A stretch of DNA of 64,000 bases, taken from Dryocola sp032000125. Its GTDB lineage: Bacteria; Pseudomonadota; Gammaproteobacteria; Enterobacterales; Enterobacteriaceae. Shown here piece by piece: positions 8,933-18,119 of this stretch. The notes beneath the pieces were generated by a model that saw nothing but the letters and a program-made list of their open reading frames with translations, was not told where the DNA came from and made no database searches. The position numbers were made by a program, and so were the translations under genes. Position 1 is the stretch's first letter. The number at the start of each line of letters is the position of its first letter. The stretch is taken from contig DAMALH010000005.1 in NCBI GenBank assembly GCA_032000125.1, positions 1 to 64,000 on the forward strand, in the 5' to 3' direction.

Positions 8933-11605
8933 TTAAGCGGTTTTCTTCGCTTTTTTGTCGGCTTTCACGACAGGAGCCGCTTCTTTGGCAACTTCGCCTT
9001 CCGTGTACTCACGGCCGTAGAACGTGTCCATCAGAATCTGTTTCAGCTCGGCGATCAGCGGGTAACGTGGGTTTGCACCGGTACACTGGTCATCGAACGC
9101 ATCTTCGGACAGCTTGTCAACGTGGGCCAGGAAGTCAGCTTCCTGAACGCCTGCTTCGCGGATAGATTTAGGAATACCCAGTTCCGCCTTAATGCTTTCC
9201 AGCCACGCCAGCAGTTTCTCGATCTTAGCCGCGGTACGGTCGCCCGGCGCGCTCAGACCCAAGTGGTCTGCGATTTCAGCGTAACGACGACGCGCCTGTG
9301 GGCGGTCATACTGGCTGAACGCAGTCTGCTTGGTTGGGTTGTCATTCGCGTTGTAGCGGATAACGTTGCAAATCAGCAGGGCGTTCGCAAGGCCGTGAGG
9401 AATGTGGAACTGAGAACCCAGTTTGTGCGCCATTGAGTGGCACACGCCCAGGAAGGCGTTGGCAAACGCGATACCCGCGATGGTTGCAGCGTTGTGTACA
9501 CGTTCACGTGCTACCGGGTTTTTCGCGCCTTCGTTGTAGGATGCCGGCAGGTTTTCTTTCAGCAGTTTCAGCGCCTGCAGAGCCTGACCGTCAGAGAACT
9601 CGCTCGCCAGAACGGAAACGTAAGCTTCCAGCGCGTGGGTTACGGCATCCAGACCGCCGAATGCACACAGTGATTTCGGCATATCCATCACCAGGTTGGC
9701 ATCGACAATCGCCATATCCGGGGTCAGCGCGTAGTCTGCCAGAGGATATTTCTGACCTGTTGCGTCATCGGTAACAACCGCAAACGGTGTAACTTCTGAA
9801 CCGGTACCGGAAGTGGTGGTAACCGCGATCATTTTCGCTTTCACGCCCATTTTCGGGAACTTATAGATACGTTTACGGATATCCATAAAGCGCAGCGCCA
9901 GTTCCTCGAAGTGGGTTTCCGGGTGTTCGTACATTACCCACATGATTTTCGCGGCGTCCATTGGGGAGCCGCCGCCCAGCGCGATAATCACGTCTGGTTT
10001 AAAGGAGTTGGCAAGCTCGGCGCCTTTACGCACTACGCTAAGCGTTGGGTCAGCTTCTACTTCAAAGAAGACTTCAGTTTCAACGCCGGCTGCTTTCAGA
10101 ACGGAGGTGATCTGGTCCGCATAACCGTTGTTGAACAGGAAGCGGTCGGTCACGATCATCGCACGTTTGTGACCATCGGTAATCACTTCGTCCAGCGCGA
10201 TTGGCAGGGAGCCACGGCGGAAGTAGATAGATTTCGGAAGCTTATGCCACAACATGTTCTCAGCTCGCTTAGCAACGGTTTTCTTGTTGATCAGGTGCTT
10301 AGGACCCACGTTCTCAGAGATGGAGTTACCCCCCCATGAACCACAACCCAGCGTCAGGGAAGGGGCGAGTTTGAAGTTGTACAGGTCGCCGATACCGCCC
10401 TGAGAAGCAGGGGTGTTAATCAGAATACGTGCGGTCTTCATTTTGTCGCCGAAGTGCTTAACGCGTTCTGGCTGGTTATCCTGGTCGGTGTACAGGCAAG
10501 AGGTATGCCCGATGCCGCCCATCTCAACCAGTTTTTCTGCTTTAAACACGGCGTCTTCGAAGCTCTTAGCGCGATACATCGCCAGGGTCGGGGACAGTTT
10601 TTCATGAGCGAACGGCTCAGATTCGTCAACAACGCTGACTTCGCCAATCAGAATCTTGGTGTCTGCCGGTACGGTAAAGCCTGCCAGTTCAGCGATTTTG
10701 GTCGCTGGCTGACCCACGATTGCGGCATTCAGCCCGCCGTTTTTCAGAATGATATTCTGAACCGCTTTCAGTTCCTGACCCTGCAGCATGTAACCGCCGT
10801 GGCTTGCGAAACGCTCGCGTACCGCATCATAGGCGGAATCAACAACGATAACCGACTGCTCGGAGGCGCAGATTACGCCGTTATCGAAGGTTTTGGACAT
10901 CAGAATAGAAGCCACAACGCGTTTGATGTCGGCGGTTTCGTCAACCACTACAGGGGTGTTACCGGCGCCAACGCCGATGGCCGGTTTACCGGAGCTGTAT
11001 GCTGCTTTAACCATGCCCGGGCCGCCGGTCGCCAGAATCATATTGATATCCGGGTGGTGCATCAGGGCGTTAGACAGTTCAACAGAAGGCTGGTCAATCC
11101 AACCGATCAGATCTTTTGGCGCACCGGCAGCGATGGCTGCCTGCAGCACGATATCGGCGGCTTTGTTGGTGGCGTCTTTCGCACGTGGGTGCGGAGAGAA
11201 AATGATACCGTTACGGGTCTTCAGGCTGATGAGCGATTTGAAGATAGCCGTTGACGTTGGGTTAGTGGTTGGCACGATACCGCAGATAATGCCGATTGGC
11301 TCAGCAATCGTGATGGTCCCGAAGGTGTCGTCTTCAGACAGCACACCGCAGGTTTTTTCATCTTTATAGGCGTTATAGATATATTCAGAAGCAAAGTGGT
11401 TTTTAATCACCTTATCTTCAACGATACCCATACCGGATTCGGCAACGGCCAGTTTTGCGAGAGGGATTCGAGCATCAGCGGCGGCCAGGGCGGCGGCGCG
11501 GAAGATTTTATCAACTTGCTCTTGAGTAAAGTTGGCATATTCACGCTGGGCTTTCTTGACACGCTCGACGAGTGCGTTAAGTTCAGCGACATTAGTTACA
11601 GCCAT
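8933..11605 (-). CDS. adhE: Bifunctional acetaldehyde-CoA/alcohol dehydrogenase AdhE
   Basis: AdhE reduces acetyl-CoA to ethanol in two NADH-dependent steps and regenerates NAD in fermentation. The 890 residues comprise an N-terminal CoA-acylating aldehyde dehydrogenase domain (catalytic Cys in GVICASEQS, about residue 245) and a C-terminal iron-dependent alcohol dehydrogenase domain with GGGSPMDAAK, GTGSEVTPFAV and the metal-site histidines of MAHKLGSQFHIPHG. The enzyme forms spirosomes. AGGAGAGC precedes the ATG and lies close to one arm of a long inverted repeat in the leader. It ends with a Lys/Ala-rich tail, as in E. coli. Confidence 0.97.
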   Translation of the reverse strand: MAVTNVAELNALVERVKKAQREYANFTQEQVDKIFRAAALAAADARIPLAKLAVAESGMGIVEDKVIKNHFASEYIYNAYKDEKTCGVLSEDDTFGTITIAEPIGIICGIVPTTNPTSTAIFKSLISLKTRNGIIFSPHPRAKDATNKAADIVLQAAIAAGAPKDLIGWIDQPSVELSNALMHHPDINMILATGGPGMVKAAYSSGKPAIGVGAGNTPVVVDETADIKRVVASILMSKTFDNGVICASEQSVIVVDSAYDAVRERFASHGGYMLQGQELKAVQNIILKNGGLNAAIVGQPATKIAELAGFTVPADTKILIGEVSVVDESEPFAHEKLSPTLAMYRAKSFEDAVFKAEKLVEMGGIGHTSCLYTDQDNQPERVKHFGDKMKTARILINTPASQGGIGDLYNFKLAPSLTLGCGSWGGNSISENVGPKHLINKKTVAKRAENMLWHKLPKSIYFRRGSLPIALDEVITDGHKRAMIVTDRFLFNNGYADQITSVLKAAGVETEVFFEVEADPTLSVVRKGAELANSFKPDVIIALGGGSPMDAAKIMWVMYEHPETHFEELALRFMDIRKRIYKFPKMGVKAKMIAVTTTSGTGSEVTPFAVVTDDATGQKYPLADYALTPDMAIVDANLVMDMPKSLCAFGGLDAVTHALEAYVSVLASEFSDGQALQALKLLKENLPASYNEGAKNPVARERVHNAATIAGIAFANAFLGVCHSMAHKLGSQFHIPHGLANALLICNVIRYNANDNPTKQTAFSQYDRPQARRRYAEIADHLGLSAPGDRTAAKIEKLLAWLESIKAELGIPKSIREAGVQEADFLAHVDKLSEDAFDDQCTGANPRYPLIAELKQILMDTFYGREYTEGEVAKEAAPVVKADKKAKKTA

Positions 11606-11628
11606 AATGCTCTCCTGATAATGTTAAA

Positions 11629-11747
11629 CTCTTTTAGTAAATCAGTTGCTCGATTCGTCAGTATAGTCAGCGGGCAACGGCTTGCGTAAAACCGGGATAC
11701 AACACTGCAACAACGTCCAGTAGCATCTCGCTGATTTACTAAAAGAG
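11629..11747 (-). repeat. 17-bp perfect inverted repeat in the adhE leader
   Basis: CTCTTTTAGTAAATCAG (11629-11645) is repeated as its exact reverse complement at 11731-11747, 85 bp apart. One arm lies about 12 bp upstream of the adhE Shine-Dalgarno sequence. In the transcript the arms would pair into a long duplex. In E. coli, adhE translation depends on RNase III cleavage of a leader duplex, so this is probably the equivalent structure. Confidence 0.7.
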
Positions 11748-12084
11748 CCTCACCGTGGAAAAGCGCGTCATTGACGATGAAACTTGCTCTTCTGGTGTAG
11801 CCAAGAGTAACCACTTCTGAGTAGCGATTTTGTGATCTGGATCATATAATTTCAAGGCTGACTCCTTTCAGCAGGCCTTATTTATGTAGCTGAAAAGCCT
11901 TTAAAAATTTAGTCACAGCGAAGATAAATCAAACTATCATATTTCCAACATACGGGTAACAAGATTGCTGAATCTTATAATACCCGGTAGCAGAAGCGGT
12001 TCCAGCGGCGAAATGCCGTAGCGTCCGGGGTGCTTTTCCATTACATTACGCCTGCGTTTGCTATCTTCACTTGCGGAGTTTCGC
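11748..12084. other. adhE-ychE divergent regulatory region, no gene seen
   Basis: Together with the inverted repeat, about 480 bp separate the two start codons. No coding sequence stands out. GTGAT-CTGG-ATCAT at 11832-11845 has the spacing of an FNR half-site pair and also resembles a CRP half-site; this is a weak candidate. Anaerobic control of adhE is known in E. coli but cannot be mapped here with confidence. Confidence 0.45.
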
Positions 12085-12732
12085 GTGGCTCAATCCTTGT
12101 TTGATTTGCCTACCTATTTTAAATTTTTTATTGGTCTGTTTGCTCTGGTCAACCCGGTGGGTATTATTCCCGTCTTTATCAGCATGACGAGCTATCAGAC
12201 CGCAGCGGCCAGAAACAAAACCAACCTTACCGCCAACCTCTCGGTCGCTATTATTTTGTGGACGTCTTTATTCCTTGGCGACGGCATCCTGCAGGTATTT
12301 GGCATCTCTATAGACTCTTTCCGCATTGCCGGCGGCATCCTCGTGGTGACCATCGCGATGTCCATGATCAGCGGCAAGCTGGGTGAAGATAAGCAAAACA
12401 AGCAGGAGAAGTCAGAAAGCGCGATACGAGAAAGCGTGGGCGTGGTGCCTCTTGCGCTGCCGCTTATGGCGGGACCGGGAGCAATCAGCTCCACTATTGT
12501 CTGGGGCACGAAGTATCACAGTTGGGGGCACCTGTTTGGCTTTTCTGTCGCCATTGCGCTTTTTGCCCTTAGCTGCTGGATGGTGTTTCGCATTGCGCCG
12601 TGGCTGGTTCGTTTGCTGGGCCAGACCGGCATTAACGTTATTACCCGTATCATGGGCCTGTTGCTGATGGCGCTGGGCATCGAATTTATCGTCACCGGCC
12701 TCAAGGCTATCTTCCCGGGGCTGTTAAGTTAA
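12085..12732 (+). CDS. ychE: MarC-family inner-membrane protein YchE
   Basis: This 215-residue protein has about six transmembrane helices and the MarC/UPF0056 signature FALVNPVGIIPVFISMT near the N terminus. Function is unknown; despite the family name, no direct drug-resistance role is established. The GTG at 12085 is chosen because GGAG lies 8 bp upstream and the length then equals E. coli YchE. A TTG at 12058 would add nine residues. It is convergent with nothing and followed by a terminator. Confidence 0.92.
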   Translation: MAQSLFDLPTYFKFFIGLFALVNPVGIIPVFISMTSYQTAAARNKTNLTANLSVAIILWTSLFLGDGILQVFGISIDSFRIAGGILVVTIAMSMISGKLGEDKQNKQEKSESAIRESVGVVPLALPLMAGPGAISSTIVWGTKYHSWGHLFGFSVAIALFALSCWMVFRIAPWLVRLLGQTGINVITRIMGLLLMALGIEFIVTGLKAIFPGLLS

Positions 12733-12753
12733 TTCTACTGAAACTTTCATATG

Positions 12754-12784
12754 AAAAAGCAGAATCTCAATTCTGCTTTTTTTT
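12754..12784 (+). terminator. ychE terminator
   Basis: The stem GCAGAAT / ATTCTGC with loop CTCA is preceded by five A and followed by eight T residues, 22 bp after the ychE stop codon. Confidence 0.85.
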
Positions 12785-13525
12785 GTTATAAAAACACCAA
12801 ATCTCTTTTTAAATGAAATTTATGGCATGGGCGATAAGAAAATCATCCATAAGAAATTGCTTTGGAAACTGCTTGTTACCATTTCATAATTAAGCGCGCT
12901 GTACATAAAAGGGACAGTCGCGCTGTTATTTAAGTCACACTACACAATGATGCTTGCTGCCGCTTTATTGAGATGATATTAGTAATTCAGACAATCCCGC
13001 AGAGGAATGTGCTAAAAAATAATCAATTGTTAATTTTTTGTTGGTGGCGGCCCAGGTACAGAACGTTTCAGGCTTTCAAACGATCCCCTCATTTTATGCT
13101 CTTGATTTTAATAGTTAAAATTAAGGCATATGGTCCGTTTCAGTCCTTCATTAAATCCACGCTTCAGTTGATAAAAGAGAAACAGTTAACAAATTTGCAA
13201 ATTGTATTGGCGGGGTTAGGGTGCTTTTGATACTTTCCGGGTCAACACAATTCGCTGGAAAACGCTTCATTTCCAGATGAGTTTGATTTCTGAAGGAAAT
13301 CATATTTCTCTGGAATATGAACCCTCTCAGATCCGGCCTTATTACAGGGCTGGCTGAAAAACATCGACGGACCAGGGCGCCATAAGAGTCCCCGAAATAA
13401 AGTCGGTGATAGCAGGCTAAAGCAGTACTCCTTACAGACGCTTAACGCTCCGCGCTGTACAGGAACCCCACGGGGAAGAGGCTGGCTTTCGGGCCGGTAA
13501 TTATAATGAGTGGAGTATCAACACA
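12785..13525. other. Long oppA upstream region, no convincing gene
   Basis: About 740 bp precede oppA. An open frame of 85 codons at 12973-13230 has no recognisable domain, no good ribosome site and poor codon use, and is not called. The last 20 bases hold GGAG and AACACAATG around the oppA start. AACACAA is complementary to UUGUGUU in GcvB region R1, and GcvB represses oppA in E. coli and Salmonella. The rest is probably promoter and leader. Confidence 0.5.
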
Positions 13526-15160
13526 ATGTCCATCATCACAAAAAAAAGTCTGGTAGCAGCAAGTATTTTAACCGCGCTTCTCGCGGGCAACGTCGCTTAT
13601 GCGGCAGACGTCCCGGCAGGTGTTCAACTGGCAGAAAAGCAAACGCTGATTCGTAACAACGGCGCTGAACCGCAATCCCTTGATCCAAACAAGATTGAAG
13701 GCGTGCCGGAGTCAAACGTCAGCCGTGACCTTTTTGAAGGACTGCTGATCACATCCCCTACGGACGGTCACCCAATTCCGGGCGTGGCGGAATCCTGGGA
13801 TAATAAAGAGTTTAAAGTCTGGACCTTCCATCTGCGTAAAGATGCAAAATGGTCTAACGGCGATCCGGTTACCGCACAAGATTTCGTTTATAGCTGGCAG
13901 CGCCTGGTCGATCCAAACACCGCGTCTCCTTATGCGAGCTATCCGCAATACGGCCATATTGTTAACGTTGATGAAATCATCGACGGCAAGAAAAAACCTT
14001 CTGAGCTGGGCGTAAAAGCCATCGACGACCATACCCTGGAAGTCACCCTGAGCGAGCCTGTGCCTTACTTCTACAAGCTGCTGGTTAACCCGGCGATGTC
14101 TCCGGTGAATAAAACCGCCATTGAGAAGTTTGGCGAGAAGTGGACCCAGCCTGCGAACATCGTTTCCAACGGCGCGTATAAACTGAAAGACTGGGTTGTT
14201 AACGAACGCATCGTGATGGAACGTAACACCAATTACTGGAATGACGCTAAAACCATTATTTCACAGATTACCTTCCTGCCGATTTCATCGGAAGTGACCG
14301 ATGTGAACCGCTACCGCAGCGGTGAAATCGACATGACCTACAACAACCTGCCAATCGAACTGTTCCAGAAGCTGAAAAAAGAGATCCCGGCAGAGGTGCA
14401 TGTTGACCCGTATCTGTGTACTTACTATTACGAAATCAACAACCAGAAAGCGCCGTTTACCGATGCGCGCGTGCGTACCGCTCTGAAACTGGGCCTTGAC
14501 CGCGACATCATCACTAATAAAGTCAAAGCGCAGGGCGATTTGCCGGCCTATGGCTACACGCCTCCTTATACCGATGGCGCTAAGCTGACCAAACCTGAGT
14601 GGTTCAGCTGGACCCAGGAAAAACGTAACGAAGAAGCGAAGAAACTGCTGGCTGAAGCTGGCTACAGCAAAGACAAGCCGCTGACCTTCAACCTGCTCTA
14701 CAACACCTCAGATCTGCATAAGAAACTGGCTATCGCTGCGGCCTCCATCTGGCAGAAAAACCTGGGCGTGAACGTTAAGCTTGTAAACCAGGAGTGGAAG
14801 ACCTTCCTTGATACCCGCCATCAGGGTAACTTCGACGTGGCGCGTGCCGGCTGGTGTGCGGACTACAACGAACCTACTTCATTCCTGAACACCATGCTTT
14901 CCGGAAGCTCGATGAACACCGCGCATTATAAGAGCCCGGCGTTCGACGCCATCATGGCCGAATCCCTGAAAGCCACCGACGAAGCGCAGCGCAGCGCGGC
15001 TTACGATAAAGCCGAGCAGCAACTGGGCAAAGATTCTGCGATCGTACCGGTGTATTACTATGTGAACGCCCGTCTGGTGAAACCTTGGGTTGGCGGTTAT
15101 ACCGGCAAAGACCCAATGGATAATATCTATACTAAAGATATGTATATCATCAAACATTAA
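13526..15160 (+). CDS. oppA: Periplasmic oligopeptide-binding protein OppA
   Basis: OppA captures 2-5 residue peptides of almost any sequence in the periplasm and delivers them to OppBCDF. The 544 residues include a Sec signal peptide with predicted cleavage after VAYA (about residue 26), then the SBP_bac_5 fold. LRKDAKWSNGDPVTAQDFVYSW is the family signature. E. coli OppA has 543 residues. It is the first gene of oppABCDF, separated from oppB by a 90-bp gap with a stem-loop that may set the excess of OppA over the permease. Confidence 0.97.
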   Translation: MSIITKKSLVAASILTALLAGNVAYAADVPAGVQLAEKQTLIRNNGAEPQSLDPNKIEGVPESNVSRDLFEGLLITSPTDGHPIPGVAESWDNKEFKVWTFHLRKDAKWSNGDPVTAQDFVYSWQRLVDPNTASPYASYPQYGHIVNVDEIIDGKKKPSELGVKAIDDHTLEVTLSEPVPYFYKLLVNPAMSPVNKTAIEKFGEKWTQPANIVSNGAYKLKDWVVNERIVMERNTNYWNDAKTIISQITFLPISSEVTDVNRYRSGEIDMTYNNLPIELFQKLKKEIPAEVHVDPYLCTYYYEINNQKAPFTDARVRTALKLGLDRDIITNKVKAQGDLPAYGYTPPYTDGAKLTKPEWFSWTQEKRNEEAKKLLAEAGYSKDKPLTFNLLYNTSDLHKKLAIAAASIWQKNLGVNVKLVNQEWKTFLDTRHQGNFDVARAGWCADYNEPTSFLNTMLSGSSMNTAHYKSPAFDAIMAESLKATDEAQRSAAYDKAEQQLGKDSAIVPVYYYVNARLVKPWVGGYTGKDPMDNIYTKDMYIIKH

Positions 15161-15170
15161 TGGCAATTCG

Positions 15171-15199
15171 TGGGGCAGGGCTTTGTATAGCCCGCCCCA
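15171..15199 (+). other. oppA-oppB intergenic stem-loop
   Basis: TGGGGC-A-GGGC pairs with GCCC-G-CCCCA around the loop TTTGTATA. No T-run follows, so it is more likely an RNA-stabilising or attenuating hairpin than a full terminator. It would give high oppA and lower oppBCDF expression. Confidence 0.55.
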
Positions 15200-15250
15200 T
15201 CGTGTCTTATTTCATCGCACTCTAAAGGCACAGGCCAGAAGGTATGGGCA

Positions 15251-16171
15251 ATGTTGAAATTTATTCTACGTCGTTGTCTGGAAGCAATTCCGACACTCTT
15301 TATTCTTATAACAATATCCTTCTTCATGATGCGTCTTGCGCCGGGTAGCCCTTTTACCAGCGAACGCGCGCTGCCGCCGGAAGTGATGGCGAACATTGAA
15401 GCCAAATATCATTTAAACGATCCGATCACCACCCAGTATTTCAGCTATCTGAAACAACTGGCGCACGGGGATTTTGGACCGTCATTCAAATATAAAGATT
15501 ATTCAGTCAACGATCTGGTGGCCTCAAGCTTCCCGGTATCGGCCAAATTAGGCGCCGCCGCGTTTATTTTCGCCGTTGTGCTGGGCGTGCTGGCAGGGGT
15601 TATTGCTGCGTTGAATCAAAATACCAAATGGGATTATGCCGTAATGGGAATAGCCATGACCGGGGTGGTAATCCCAAGCTTCGTGGTGGCCCCGTTACTG
15701 GTGCTGATATTTGCCATCACCCTCAGGTGGTTGCCAGGCGGGGGCTGGAACGGCGGGGCATTGCAATACATGATTCTGCCGATGGTCGCTTTATCGCTGG
15801 CCTATATCGCGAGTATCGCGCGTATTACCCGTGGCTCGATGATTGAAGTGCTGCACTCCAACTTTATCCGTACCGCACGCGCAAAAGGCTTGCCGATGCG
15901 CCGCATTATTTTGCGTCACGCGTTGAAGCCCGCGCTGTTGCCCGTGCTGTCTTACCTTGGCCCAGCTTTCGTCGGGATCATTACAGGCTCAATGGTTATT
16001 GAAACCATTTACGGCCTGCCGGGTATCGGCCAGCTATTCGTAAACGGAGCGCTGAACCGAGACTATTCGCTGGTGCTTAGCCTCACGATTCTGGTGGGCG
16101 CGCTGACTATTCTCTTTAACGCGATTGTTGACGTGCTGTACGCCGTTATCGATCCGAAAATCCGTTACTAG
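15251..16171 (+). CDS. oppB: Oligopeptide ABC transporter permease OppB
   Basis: This 306-residue inner-membrane permease has six predicted helices and the BPD_transp_1 fold. The EAA loop that docks on the ATPases is visible in the region FIRTARAKGLPMRRIILRHALKPALLPVLS. The length equals E. coli OppB. It pairs with OppC, and the stop codon is 14 bp from the oppC start. Confidence 0.97.
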   Translation: MLKFILRRCLEAIPTLFILITISFFMMRLAPGSPFTSERALPPEVMANIEAKYHLNDPITTQYFSYLKQLAHGDFGPSFKYKDYSVNDLVASSFPVSAKLGAAAFIFAVVLGVLAGVIAALNQNTKWDYAVMGIAMTGVVIPSFVVAPLLVLIFAITLRWLPGGGWNGGALQYMILPMVALSLAYIASIARITRGSMIEVLHSNFIRTARAKGLPMRRIILRHALKPALLPVLSYLGPAFVGIITGSMVIETIYGLPGIGQLFVNGALNRDYSLVLSLTILVGALTILFNAIVDVLYAVIDPKIRY

Positions 16172-16185
16172 GGCTGGAGTTCGCC

Positions 16186-17094
16186 ATGATGTTGAGTAAG
16201 AAAAACAGCGAGGCGCTGGAAAACTTCAGTGAAAAGCTTGAGGTTGAAGGCCGCAGCCTGTGGCAGGATGCGCGTCGTCGTTTTATGCATAACCGTGCGG
16301 CGGTTGCCAGCCTGATAGTGCTGGTGCTGATTGCGCTCTTTGTAACCTTTGCGCCGATGCTTTCGCAGTTCAGCTATTTTGATACCGACTGGGGCATGAT
16401 GTCGAGCGCGCCAGAAACCGAAACCGGCCACTATTTCGGAACCGACTCATCGGGCCGCGATCTGCTGGTTCGCGTGGCTATCGGCGGGCGCATATCGCTG
16501 ATGGTGGGCGTTGCCGCCGCGCTGGTTGCGGTAGTCGTTGGGACGCTGTACGGCTCGATGGCCGGGTATCTGGGCGGTAAAACCGACTCGGTGATGATGC
16601 GTCTGCTGGAAATCCTTAACTCCTTCCCGTTTATGTTCTTCGTTATCCTGCTGGTGACCTTCTTCGGGCAAAACATTCTGCTTATCTTCGTCGCCATCGG
16701 GATGGTTTCCTGGCTGGACATGGCGCGTATCGTGCGCGGCCAGACGCTGAGCCTGAAGCGTAAAGAGTTTATCGAAGCGGCACAGGTGGGCGGAGTTTCA
16801 ACCGCCAGTATCGTGGTTCGCCATATCGTGCCGAACGTGCTGGGTGTGGTGGTGGTTTACGCCTCGCTGCTGGTGCCGAGCATGATCCTGTTCGAATCTT
16901 TCCTGAGCTTCCTCGGTCTTGGGACCCAGGAGCCGCTGAGCAGTTGGGGCGCCTTATTGAGCGACGGCGCTAACTCCATGGAAGTGTCTCCATGGCTGCT
17001 GCTGTTCCCTGCGGGCTTCCTGGTCATTACCCTGTTCTGTTTTAACTTTATCGGCGATGGCCTGCGTGATGCCCTCGACCCGAAAGATCGTTAA
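16186..17094 (+). CDS. oppC: Oligopeptide ABC transporter permease OppC
   Basis: This second permease subunit has 302 residues and about six helices, with an extended cytosolic N-terminal segment (MMLSKKNSEALENFSEKLEVEG). The EAA loop KRKEFIEAAQVGGVSTASIVVRHIVPN is clear. It starts 14 bp after oppB and is followed 11 bp later by oppD. The sequence is almost identical to E. coli OppC. Confidence 0.97.
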   Translation: MMLSKKNSEALENFSEKLEVEGRSLWQDARRRFMHNRAAVASLIVLVLIALFVTFAPMLSQFSYFDTDWGMMSSAPETETGHYFGTDSSGRDLLVRVAIGGRISLMVGVAAALVAVVVGTLYGSMAGYLGGKTDSVMMRLLEILNSFPFMFFVILLVTFFGQNILLIFVAIGMVSWLDMARIVRGQTLSLKRKEFIEAAQVGGVSTASIVVRHIVPNVLGVVVVYASLLVPSMILFESFLSFLGLGTQEPLSSWGALLSDGANSMEVSPWLLLFPAGFLVITLFCFNFIGDGLRDALDPKDR

Positions 17095-17105
17095 GGAGTG
17101 CCGCG

Positions 17106-18119
17106 ATGAGCACAATTGAAAATCCTGCGGTGGTCACTCCGCTGAGCCAGTCTTCTGCGTTACTTGACGTAAAAGATCTGCGCGTCACCTTCGGCACGCC
17201 CGACGGTGATGTTACTGCTGTTAACGATCTGAACTTTAGCCTGCGCGCCGGTGAAACGCTCGGTATCGTTGGCGAATCAGGTTCGGGTAAATCCCAGACG
17301 GCCTTTGCGCTGATGGGGCTGCTGGCGGCTAATGGCCGCATCGGTGGCTCGGCGAAATTCAACGGCAAAGAGATTCTTAACCTGCCGGAAAACCAGTTGA
17401 ACCGCCTGCGCGCGGAGCAGATCTCAATGATTTTCCAGGACCCGATGACCTCCCTTAATCCGTATATGCGCGTGGGGGAGCAGCTGATGGAAGTCCTGAT
17501 GCTGCACAAAAAGCTGAGCAAGGCAGAAGCCTTTGAAGAGTCGGTTCGCATGCTCGATGCGGTGAAAATGCCGGAGGCCCGCAAGCGCATGCGCATGTTC
17601 CCGCATGAGTTCTCAGGCGGTATGCGCCAGCGCGTCATGATCGCCATGGCGCTGCTGTGTCGGCCAAAGCTGCTGATTGCCGACGAGCCAACCACCGCGC
17701 TGGACGTGACGGTTCAGGCGCAGATTATGACGCTGTTAAACGAGCTGAAACGCGAGTTCAACACCGCCATTATCATGATCACCCACGATCTGGGCGTGGT
17801 TGCCGGCATCTGTGACAAAGTGCTGGTAATGTACGCCGGGCGTACCATGGAGTACGGCAAAGCGCGTGACGTGTTTTACAGCCCCGTTCACCCTTATTCC
17901 ATAGGCCTGCTAAACGCGGTGCCGCGCCTGGATGCGGAAGGAGAGGCGTTGTTGACCATTCCTGGTAACCCGCCGAACCTGCTGCGTCTGCCGAAAGGCT
18001 GCCCGTTCCAGCCGCGCTGTCCGTACGCCATGGAAATTTGTAACAGCATGCCGCCGCTGGAATCTTTTGGTGAAGGCCGCCTGCGCGCCTGCTTTAAGCC
18101 GGTGGAGGAGCTGGTATGA
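17106..18119 (+). CDS. oppD: Oligopeptide ABC transporter ATPase OppD
   Basis: This 337-residue ATPase subunit has the Walker A GESGSGKSQ, Q-loop, ABC signature FSGGMRQR, Walker B LLIADEPTTALD and H-loop THDLG. The C-terminal oligopeptide-transporter extension has cysteines (CPFQPRCPYAMEIC) that ligate an iron-sulfur cluster in related dipeptide ATPases. Its stop codon overlaps the oppF start (ATGA), implying translational coupling. Confidence 0.97.
   Translation: MSTIENPAVVTPLSQSSALLDVKDLRVTFGTPDGDVTAVNDLNFSLRAGETLGIVGESGSGKSQTAFALMGLLAANGRIGGSAKFNGKEILNLPENQLNRLRAEQISMIFQDPMTSLNPYMRVGEQLMEVLMLHKKLSKAEAFEESVRMLDAVKMPEARKRMRMFPHEFSGGMRQRVMIAMALLCRPKLLIADEPTTALDVTVQAQIMTLLNELKREFNTAIIMITHDLGVVAGICDKVLVMYAGRTMEYGKARDVFYSPVHPYSIGLLNAVPRLDAEGEALLTIPGNPPNLLRLPKGCPFQPRCPYAMEICNSMPPLESFGEGRLRACFKPVEELV

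Noticed and set aside
10454..11254. 266-codon open frame antisense to adhE
   Set aside because: Shadow of a highly expressed, strongly biased gene; no ribosome site or domain.
12973..13230. 85-codon open frame upstream of oppA
   Set aside because: No ribosome site, no recognisable domain, poor codon use, and it lies in the known long regulatory region of oppA.
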